From CAYLLN01 sp036496265 (GTDB taxonomy: Bacteria; Planctomycetota; Planctomycetia; Pirellulales; Pirellulaceae), in NCBI GenBank assembly GCA_036496265.1, contig DASXLL010000368.1, positions 1-7,686 on the forward strand: a stretch of 7,686 bases of DNA. The letters run 5' to 3'. Of this stretch, positions 1-4,653 are shown one piece after another. Below the pieces are notes generated by a model that saw only the letters and a list, made by a program, of their open reading frames with translations, was not told where the DNA came from and ran no database searches. Position numbers and translations under genes: made by a program. How positions within the stretch are numbered: the first letter of the stretch is position 1; each line of letters opens with the position of its first letter.

Positions 1-791
1 TCGTAGTCGAAGAGCACGTTGTTGATCGCCTCCATTTGGATGTCGTAGCCGAGATTTCGGTGGACATCGTTGGCCTCGAATTGCGGCCCGCGCATGTGAT
101 AGTGGGCGAGCAGGCAATGATGCAGCGAGAGTGTGTTGGCACTGAGGTTGAGGCCGTAGGCGTGGCGATCGCCGTAGGGATGAATGCGGGGGTTGGCGAG
201 CGGCTCGGCAAGCAAGCACCATTGGATCGTCACATTTTGGCAGCGCACGATGCCGAAAATCTCGTCACAGCTCCACGACAACGAGCAATGGTCGAAGATA
301 ATGTCCTGCGAATCATCGAGCGAAACGCAGTCCAGGTCTCCGGAGCCTTTCGGTCGCTCCAGACCTGCCGCCTCGACGGCCCGGAGCGTTTCCACGTCGC
401 CGTGGCGGAACCGCAGATAGCGGACCACGATGTCGTGCGTCCGGCGGCATTCGAAGCTGTGGTCGCAAATGCAGATTCCGGCGGCGGGCGCATCGCTGCC
501 GTCGAGCGTGAGCAGCGGCTCGGTTACGCGGAGCGGGGCCTTCAGTCGAATGTTGCCGGCGATTCTGAAGCGGACGACTCGCGGCCCCGGCTGCAGTATG
601 GCCCAGCGGAGCGTACCCGGGCGAGGGCTCTTCGGATCGTCGTCGAGCGAAGTGACGAGGATTTCGCGGCCGCCTATTCCACCTCGTGACGCGGCACCAA
701 AGCCTTCCGCCCCGTCAAAGGCTGGAACTTGGGCCCGCGCCGTGTCCCCGAGAAGGCAAAGCAGAACAATGATCGCTAATTTCGAGTGCAT
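1..791 (-). CDS. Secreted pectate-lyase-like protein (PL1-type parallel beta-helix), 3' end missing
   Basis: Reading the minus strand from the ATG at 791 gives 263 uninterrupted residues that run off the left edge, so the C-terminus is missing. Residues 1-20 form a signal peptide with an A-R-A|Q cleavage site, predicting export. The mature end carries the F-D-G-A-E-G-F-G-A-x-S-R-G-G pattern common at the start of planctomycete PL1-type lyases. Residues 150-180 contain G-S-G-D-L-D-C-V-S-L-D-D-S followed by I-I-F-D-H-C-S-L-S-W-S and D-E. This matches the pectate lyase core in which the DxxS/DHCS segment and nearby acidic residues bind Ca2+ around the active site. Further repeats (N-V-T-I-Q-W-C at 186-192, L-H-H-C-L-L-A-H at 223-230, M-R-G-P-Q at 233-237) fit successive beta-helix coils, with Arg234 at the place of the usual R-N-P-R motif. 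A good Shine-Dalgarno, AAGGA at 798-802, sits 6 nt before the ATG. Family reactions are beta-elimination of polygalacturonate or related uronans; the substrate here is unproven. It is divergent from the sulfatase. Confidence 0.88.
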   Translation of the reverse strand, partial: MHSKLAIIVLLCLLGDTARAQVPAFDGAEGFGAASRGGIGGREILVTSLDDDPKSPRPGTLRWAILQPGPRVVRFRIAGNIRLKAPLRVTEPLLTLDGSDAPAAGICICDHSFECRRTHDIVVRYLRFRHGDVETLRAVEAAGLERPKGSGDLDCVSLDDSQDIIFDHCSLSWSCDEIFGIVRCQNVTIQWCLLAEPLANPRIHPYGDRHAYGLNLSANTLSLHHCLLAHYHMRGPQFEANDVHRNLGYDIQMEAINNVLFDY

Positions 792-938
792 AGGATTTCC
801 TTCTTCATCGCGCCCGAGCGAGCGCTCAGCTTGCAATCATAGACTCGGTCGTCAGGCACAATCGCAGCGGAATTGACGCGCAGTTTATTCCTCGCAGCGT
901 TACGATCGGAGCAGTATGACGATTATCATTGAGGGGCT
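792..938. promoter_or_regulatory. Divergent intergenic region between lyase and sulfatase
   Basis: These 147 bp separate two divergent starts, so promoters for both genes should lie here. The lyase Shine-Dalgarno (AAGGA on the minus strand, 798-802) is clear. A perfect 8-bp palindrome GAGCGCTC lies at 820-827 and could be an operator, though short GC-rich palindromes arise easily by chance. A TTGACG hexamer at 873-878 resembles a -35 box for the sulfatase, but no good -10 box is found 16-18 bp downstream. No promoter can therefore be assigned from sequence alone. Confidence 0.45.
931..936 (+). promoter_or_regulatory. Closely spaced Shine-Dalgarno of the sulfatase
   Basis: GAGGGG lies only 2 nt before the ATG at 939, closer than the usual 5-9 nt, so initiation may be weak. 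The start is still the best choice: an in-frame TGA at 930-932 excludes any longer protein, and the next methionine is residue 89, inside the catalytic domain. Confidence 0.5.
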
Positions 939-2381
939 ATGTCTAAGATTTACAGAGCTGTTAGGGTTGCGATCCTGGTCGCGCTGTCGGTGAGCCAGTT
1001 TATCAGCCAGACTGTGCTGGCAGCGGAGCGGCAGCCGAATTTTGTGGTGTTCTTCGTCGATAATCTGGGCAACGGCGATATTGGTTGCTGCGGCTCGAAG
1101 CTGCACCGCACGCCCCACATCGATCGCCTTGCAAATGAGGGGACGAAGCTTACAAGTTTCTACGCGGCCAGTGGTGTGTGCACCCCCAGCCGTGCGGCGT
1201 TGATGACCGGCTGCTACCCGCCGCGAGTTGGCATGCACGTCAGCGGCGAGGGCTTGCCCGTGCTGCGGCCGGTCGATTCCAAAGGTCTAAACCCGGATGA
1301 GACGACGATTGCGGAAGTGCTGAAGGCCGCTGGTTATGCAACGGGCATTTTCGGCAAATGGCATTTGGGCGATCAACGCGAATTCCTGCCGACGCGACAG
1401 GGCTTCGACGCTTTTTTTGGTATTCCCTACAGCGATGATCAAACCAAGGACAAGCAGCCGGAAAAATGGCCTGAGTTGCCGCTGCTTCGCAACGAAATCG
1501 TGATTGAGGCCCCGGTCGATCGCAATTTTTTGGTGAAACGATGCACCGAGGAAGCGATCGCCTTTATTGAAAAGAACCACGACCGGCCGTTCTTTGCGTA
1601 TGTCCCGCATACGATGCCGGGCTCCACGGCGCATCCGTTTTCCAGTCCGGCATTCCGAGGCAAAAGCGCTAACGGCGATTATGGTGATGCCGTGGAGGAA
1701 CTGGATTGGTCGGTGGGGGAGATAGATCGAGCGCTGAAGCGCCTGAATCTGATCGATCAGACATTCGTGATTTGGACGGCGGACAATGGGGCCGTGCAGC
1801 GCAACCCACCGCAGGGAAGCTGTACACCGTATAAGGGCTGGGGTTACGACACGTCCGAAGGGGCCATGCGAATGCCTTGCGTGATGCGATTTCCTGGCCG
1901 GATTCCGGCGAAGCGTGTTTGCGATGAGATCGTGACCACGATGGATCTCCTGCCGACATTGGCCCACTGGGCAGGCGCGGGCTTGCCGGCCAAACCGATC
2001 GACGGGAATGACGTGCGTTCCATTCTCGCGGGCGAGCCGAGTGCGAAGTCGCCTTGGGATGCAGTGGGTTTCATGTATTACCGCATGGAACAACTCCAGG
2101 CCGTCCGAGCGGGACCTTGGAAGCTTTATCTGCCGCTAGGAGAAAAGATCGTTACGAATAATCGCCGAACGGCAGCAGCCGCGTTGCAACTGTTTGATGT
2201 GCGAAACGATGTGGGGGAGACGCGAGAGGTTTCGGCAGAACAGCCGGAGGTTGTGCGAAAATTGATTGGGCTAGCAGAAACTGGTCGCCAAGAGCTCGGA
2301 GACACGAATCGCGCTGGTCGCCAACAACGGCCGGCAGCATTCGTGGCGAATCCGGTGGCTCTCGAAATTCCTGCCAAGTGA
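939..2381 (+). CDS. Exported S1-family sulfatase (arylsulfatase A-like, formylglycine-dependent)
   Basis: This is a complete 480-residue protein. Residues 1-28 form a signal peptide (basic start, hydrophobic core, V-L-A|A-E), placing the enzyme outside the cytoplasm. The signature C-T-P-S-R-A-A-L-M-T-G begins at Cys81, the residue that a formylglycine-generating enzyme would oxidise; Arg85 is the matching catalytic arginine. By comparison with human arylsulfatase A, metal ligands are D41-N42 (in V-D-N-L-G-N-G-D, where D-D is commoner) and D282-N283 (T-A-D-N-G-A). Further active-site residues are K140 and H142 (G-K-W-H-L-G), H224 (P-H-T-M-P) and K299 (P-Y-K-G-W-G). The segment E-G-A-M-R-M-P-C near residues 307-314 is the usual 'EGGxRxP' element. 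Length is normal for the family. The reaction is hydrolysis of a sulfate ester; the substrate could be a sulfated glycan but cannot be deduced. It is divergent from the lyase gene and convergent with the outer-membrane factor gene. No maturation enzyme is present in the window. Confidence 0.95.
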   Translation: MSKIYRAVRVAILVALSVSQFISQTVLAAERQPNFVVFFVDNLGNGDIGCCGSKLHRTPHIDRLANEGTKLTSFYAASGVCTPSRAALMTGCYPPRVGMHVSGEGLPVLRPVDSKGLNPDETTIAEVLKAAGYATGIFGKWHLGDQREFLPTRQGFDAFFGIPYSDDQTKDKQPEKWPELPLLRNEIVIEAPVDRNFLVKRCTEEAIAFIEKNHDRPFFAYVPHTMPGSTAHPFSSPAFRGKSANGDYGDAVEELDWSVGEIDRALKRLNLIDQTFVIWTADNGAVQRNPPQGSCTPYKGWGYDTSEGAMRMPCVMRFPGRIPAKRVCDEIVTTMDLLPTLAHWAGAGLPAKPIDGNDVRSILAGEPSAKSPWDAVGFMYYRMEQLQAVRAGPWKLYLPLGEKIVTNNRRTAAAALQLFDVRNDVGETREVSAEQPEVVRKLIGLAETGRQELGDTNRAGRQQRPAAFVANPVALEIPAK

Positions 2382-2441
2382 TGCAACCGGGCTGGGCGAG
2401 AGCGCTGGCGTGTTTCTGACAAGCGTTCTTTGACCGCGCCA
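2382..2441. other. Convergent intergenic spacer
   Basis: These 60 bp lie between the stop of the sulfatase and the stop of the outer-membrane factor. A small palindrome AGCGCT occurs at 2401-2406, but no hairpin followed by a T-run on either strand could be recognised, so no intrinsic terminator is called in the spacer itself. Confidence 0.5.
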
Positions 2442-4106
2442 CTATTGGTCAGCGGGCGCTGGCAAATTTTCGGGCGCAAAAAACCCATCAGGTGATGGTG
2501 GGTTAGTAACTGGAGGGGGAAACGCTTGGCCGGCGGGAGGCGGCACTTCCTCAGGTTTGCCGAACCAGGGGAGCAAGGAATGGATGAGGGGCTGTGCCTC
2601 CGGCGGGCAATAATCATCCCAGCCCAGCAGCGAGATCAAGCCGGCGCCGCCGCCGAGGGCCTGGTAAGCGTTAACGACAGCGGTTAGCTGCTCGCGTTTG
2701 GTCTCGACCAGAACCATGCGGGCGTCCACCAGGTCGCGCTGAGCAAACAGCACGTCCATGTAGTCCACACCGGGACGTGCGGCTTGAAAGAGATTCGTGG
2801 CCACGGAGACGGCCGAATCGAGTGATTCGAGCTGTTGTTTCTTGATATCGATGCTAGAGCTGTAGTTCTGCACCTTGGCGATGCGGTTGATCACTTCCGT
2901 GAAGGCGTTGATCACGGTGCGCTGATATTCGTACAGGGCTTGCAACTGCTTGGCGTTGGCGGTCAGGTAGTCGGCGCGAATCGCGCTAAAATTGACCAGC
3001 GGCGCGACCAGATTGCCGGCCGTGTTATAAATCAGCGATTCGGGCGTCAAGAATAAATACCTGGTATTGAACGCTTCGTAACCAACGCCGGCGCTCATGA
3101 TTAGCTTGGGAAAGAAATTGGCTCGGGCGACTCTGACGTCGAGTCCGGCGGCCTGCAGCTCACGCTCCCTTTGGCGGATGTCGGGCCGATTTAGCAGTAG
3201 GTGTGACGGAACCCCAACATAGAGCAGGGGCAGATTCAAATTGTAGAACTGCGCCGCCTGGCGATCGACGCGCTGAGGGAAACGACCCAGAAGGAAGTTG
3301 ATGTTGTTCTCGGTCTCGATGATTTGCTGACTCACGATATACCGTTCGCTTTGATTTTTGCGAACTTCCGCCTGGAAACGCTGGACGCCCAGCTCGGTAT
3401 CGCGGGCAAATTCTTTTCTGGCGATGGCCGTCTCAAGGCTTTTCTCTTGCAGCGAGATGATGAAATTCAGGTTCTCCAGGCGGGCGTCGAGCGCGAGCAA
3501 CGTGTAATAGTTTTCGGCAACATCGGCGACCAGGCGGGTGACCGCGTAGGTCCGGCCTTCGAACGTTGCCAGGTAACGCAGTCCGGCCGCGTCGCGGGCG
3601 TTCCGCAGTTGTCGCCAGATGTCGATCTGCCAAGAGACGTTGCCTGCGACCATAAAATCGGGCAGCGGTTTGGGAAAGGCCGGAGCACTGATCGGCTTGT
3701 TCTGCAAATTGTCGGAGCCGGGGAGCGTGTTGTAGCTAAATTTATCCAGCCTGGCGAAAGTCCCCAAAGATAAGAACGGCAGGTAGGCGCCGCGGCGCCT
3801 CATGATTTCAAAGTTGGCAATCTGGATATCTTGACCCAGAATGCGGAGCTGCTGATTGCCGGTCAGCGACTCACGGATCAAGGTCGTCAAAATTGGATCG
3901 TTGAAGAATTCATCGATTCCAACTTGCGCTGAGTTTTGCTCGGTGATCACACCATTGAAGGTGTCCGGCACAGGCGGCGCTCCCTGCCCCTTCTGGAGCT
4001 TGGGGATTGCACAGGACGGCAGAACCAGCAGCAGGCAGGAAACGATCGCTGCTAGGGCAACGTTCGTTCCACGCTGTTCGTTAATAGAGTTCACGCAGGG
4101 CTTCAT
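2442..4106 (-). CDS. RND efflux outer-membrane factor lipoprotein (NodT/OprM-type, TolC superfamily)
   Basis: Outer-membrane channel partner of an RND pump, 554 residues from the chosen ATG at 4106. That start begins M-K and has AAGGA 8 nt upstream (4115-4119). An in-frame ATG at 4169 would add 21 residues but lacks a Shine-Dalgarno and sits in a hairpin loop. Residues 14-32 are a hydrophobic segment ending in the lipobox L-P-S-C, so Cys32 should be lipidated; Ala at +2 suits outer-membrane sorting. Two outer-membrane-efflux repeats follow. The second opens with the hallmark G-V-P-S-H-L-L-L-N-R-P-D-I-R at 298-311, then V-A-R-A-N-F-F-P. The family's A-L-G-G-G motif is at 483-487. Most relatives end soon after this motif, but here about 67 residues follow, very rich in proline (P-P-P twice) with Cys500. 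The gene lies on the same strand as the RND permease, about 546 bp downstream of it. It would form the exit duct of a tripartite pump; the drug or metabolite exported is unknown. Confidence 0.93.
   Translation of the reverse strand: MKPCVNSINEQRGTNVALAAIVSCLLLVLPSCAIPKLQKGQGAPPVPDTFNGVITEQNSAQVGIDEFFNDPILTTLIRESLTGNQQLRILGQDIQIANFEIMRRRGAYLPFLSLGTFARLDKFSYNTLPGSDNLQNKPISAPAFPKPLPDFMVAGNVSWQIDIWRQLRNARDAAGLRYLATFEGRTYAVTRLVADVAENYYTLLALDARLENLNFIISLQEKSLETAIARKEFARDTELGVQRFQAEVRKNQSERYIVSQQIIETENNINFLLGRFPQRVDRQAAQFYNLNLPLLYVGVPSHLLLNRPDIRQRERELQAAGLDVRVARANFFPKLIMSAGVGYEAFNTRYLFLTPESLIYNTAGNLVAPLVNFSAIRADYLTANAKQLQALYEYQRTVINAFTEVINRIAKVQNYSSSIDIKKQQLESLDSAVSVATNLFQAARPGVDYMDVLFAQRDLVDARMVLVETKREQLTAVVNAYQALGGGAGLISLLGWDDYCPPEAQPLIHSLLPWFGKPEEVPPPAGQAFPPPVTNPPSPDGFFAPENLPAPADQ
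2478..2504 (-). terminator. Terminator-like hairpin plus T-run inside the 3' end of the outer-membrane factor gene
   Basis: On the minus strand AACCCA (2504-2499) and TGGGTT (2487-2482) form a perfect 6-bp stem around an 11-nt loop, and the 3' arm runs into six consecutive T residues (2483-2478). The same bases encode part of the proline-rich tail, about 35-60 nt before the stop codon. It could act as an intrinsic terminator that trims the message, or be a chance product of Pro and Phe codons. Confidence 0.3.
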
Positions 4107-4114
4107 CCTTGTCG

Positions 4115-4119
4115 TCCTT
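4115..4119 (-). promoter_or_regulatory. Shine-Dalgarno deciding the outer-membrane factor start
   Basis: AAGGA on the minus strand lies 8 nt before the ATG at 4106, and a second AAGG directly abuts the ATG. The upstream in-frame ATG at 4169 has no comparable site. This, with the M-K beginning of a lipoprotein signal peptide, supports 4106 as the start. Confidence 0.6.
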
Positions 4120-4156
4120 GATGCGGATGCGCTGGTCGACCATCGGCTAAGCTTCT

Positions 4157-4177
4157 GCACGAGCGTCATGCTCGCGC
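4157..4177 (-). promoter_or_regulatory. Hairpin in the 5' region of the outer-membrane factor gene
   Basis: On the minus strand GCGCGAGC (4177-4170) pairs with GCTCGTGC (4164-4157), giving 8 bp including one G-U, around the 5-nt loop ATGAC (4169-4165). The loop contains the upstream alternative start codon at 4169. The structure would lie about 50 nt before the preferred start at 4106. It has no T-run, so it is not an intrinsic terminator. It may influence translation or RNA stability. Confidence 0.4.
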
Positions 4178-4215
4178 AAAGGCGCGCTTATCTAGAATTC
4201 ATCGTCGGCCGAAGC

Positions 4216-4252
4216 CTTGTAAGGGTGATAAATTGCGAATACTCGTTACAAG
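4216..4252. repeat. Spaced 7-bp inverted repeat CTTGTAA...TTACAAG
   Basis: CTTGTAA at 4216-4222 and its exact reverse complement TTACAAG at 4246-4252 are separated by 23 bp. The 30-bp centre-to-centre distance, close to three helical turns, would let two protein dimers or half-sites face the same side of the DNA. It lies about 110-150 bp upstream of the outer-membrane factor start. Chance occurrence cannot be excluded. Confidence 0.25.
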
Positions 4253-4262
4253 CTGACACTTG

Positions 4263-4305
4263 CGCGGCTCGCAAGCCGCGGCGTTGCTGCCGCTAGCAAC
4301 CGCGG
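4263..4305. repeat. Two overlapping, mutually exclusive hairpins (possible REP-like intergenic element)
   Basis: Hairpin A (4263-4280) is CGCGGCT / loop CGCA / AGCCGCG, a perfect 7-bp stem. Hairpin B (4276-4305) is CCGCG, a 2-nt bulge, GTTGCT, loop GCCGCT, AGCAAC, CGCGG: 11 bp in total. The CCGCG at 4276-4280 is used by both, so only one can form at a time. Neither is followed by a T-run on either strand. Dense GC-rich dyads in an intergenic gap resemble repetitive extragenic palindromes, but only one copy is visible here. Confidence 0.45.
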
Positions 4306-4436
4306 TTCAATGAGGTGGATTGGATCATGTGAGCGCACCGCCCGTTAATGCAGGGGGGCGAGATCACGCCGCGGCGAAAGCTCTCGTGCGATTTCCTCGT
4401 GGATCGACTGGGATGCGGCGACGAGTGCGATGCCGG

Positions 4437-4458
4437 ATCGCGCCGCGAATCGCGCCGC
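4437..4458. repeat. Short tandem direct repeat
   Basis: ATCGCGCCGC occurs at 4437-4446 and again at 4449-4458, giving a 12-bp period. The two copies immediately precede the inverted repeat at 4461-4487. No function can be assigned. Confidence 0.4.
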
Positions 4459-4460
4459 AG

Positions 4461-4487
4461 TCGAACATTCGTGTGAGCAATGTTCGA
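4461..4487. repeat. Perfect 9-bp inverted repeat, operator- or hairpin-like
   Basis: TCGAACATT (4461-4469) and AATGTTCGA (4479-4487) are exact reverse complements around a 9-nt spacer. On the plus strand the sequence continues GAATTTT, a weak T-run, so a poor terminator in that direction is possible. The dyad also looks like a binding site for a dimeric regulator. The half-site begins like the TCGAAC of some SOS boxes, but the spacing is far too wide for LexA. Confidence 0.45.
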
Positions 4488-4500
4488 GAATTTTGCGGGC

Positions 4501-4513
4501 GCTGTCTGACAGC
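4501..4513. repeat. Palindrome GCTGTC-T-GACAGC, operator-like
   Basis: This is a perfect 6-bp dyad around a single central base, 13 bp after the preceding inverted repeat. This compact form is typical of sites for small helix-turn-helix dimers, which often control efflux operons. No regulator gene is in the window, so assignment is speculative. Confidence 0.3.
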
Positions 4514-4631
4514 TTGATAGCAAGTTTTCTTGAATGACGCGGAGCCGCGCTGCGCCGATCAGCTGGCTGGATCGGTTCTTCGTGATTACAAATCGTGAAG
4601 GTGTTTTTGCTCCGCGGCGTCCGGTATCGAC

Positions 4632-4653
4632 AGCCGCGCCGAGACCGGCGGCT
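4632..4653 (-). other. GC-rich hairpin directly after the RND permease stop
   Basis: On the minus strand AGCCGC (4653-4648) and GCGGCT (4637-4632) form a 6-bp stem around a 10-nt loop. An alternative GCCG/CGGC tetraloop stem can form inside it. It begins at the last base of the TGA stop. No T-run follows, so it is not a standard intrinsic terminator, but it could protect the 3' end of the permease message. Confidence 0.3.

Larger units (their letters stand above)
4107..4652. other. Long palindrome-rich gap between the RND permease and outer-membrane factor genes
   Basis: About 546 bp without a convincing gene. Neighbouring efflux-operon genes are usually close or overlapping, so this gap is unusual. 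It holds, left to right: a 20-codon open frame (4081-4143, minus) overlapping the outer-membrane factor start; a hairpin at 4157-4177; a 7-bp inverted repeat at 4216-4252; two overlapping hairpins at 4263-4305; a 10-bp direct repeat at 4437-4458; inverted repeats at 4461-4487 and 4501-4513; and a GC-rich hairpin at 4632-4653. A 103-codon frame on the minus strand (GTG at 4656, stop at 4345) overlaps the permease stop as GTGA. It is very rich in Arg and His, has no recognisable domain and is disregarded as a gene for now. A separate promoter for the outer-membrane factor may lie here, but no clear -35/-10 pair was found. Confidence 0.6.

Noticed and set aside
36..689. A 217-codon open frame on the plus strand
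   Set aside because: It lies wholly antisense to the lyase, whose frame carries a signal peptide and clear PL1 motifs; the antisense frame shows no recognisable domain and has typical high-GC shadow composition.
873..901. Sigma-70 promoter for the sulfatase from TTGACG at 873-878
   Set aside because: The sequence 16-18 bp downstream does not resemble a -10 box, so the pair is not supported.
1287..2093. A 268-codon open frame on the minus strand
   Set aside because: It is antisense to the sulfatase catalytic domain, Arg/His-rich and without any family motif; a mirror of codon bias in the real gene.
4461..4487. SOS box (LexA site) because of TCGAAC and GTTCGA halves
   Set aside because: Known boxes of this type have about 4 bp between the halves; here 15 bp separate GAAC from GTTC, so LexA binding is not expected.
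4107..4652. Insertion sequence remnant or attachment site in the gap
   Set aside because: No transposase or integrase fragment, no matching terminal inverted repeats at both ends and no target-site duplication were recognised.
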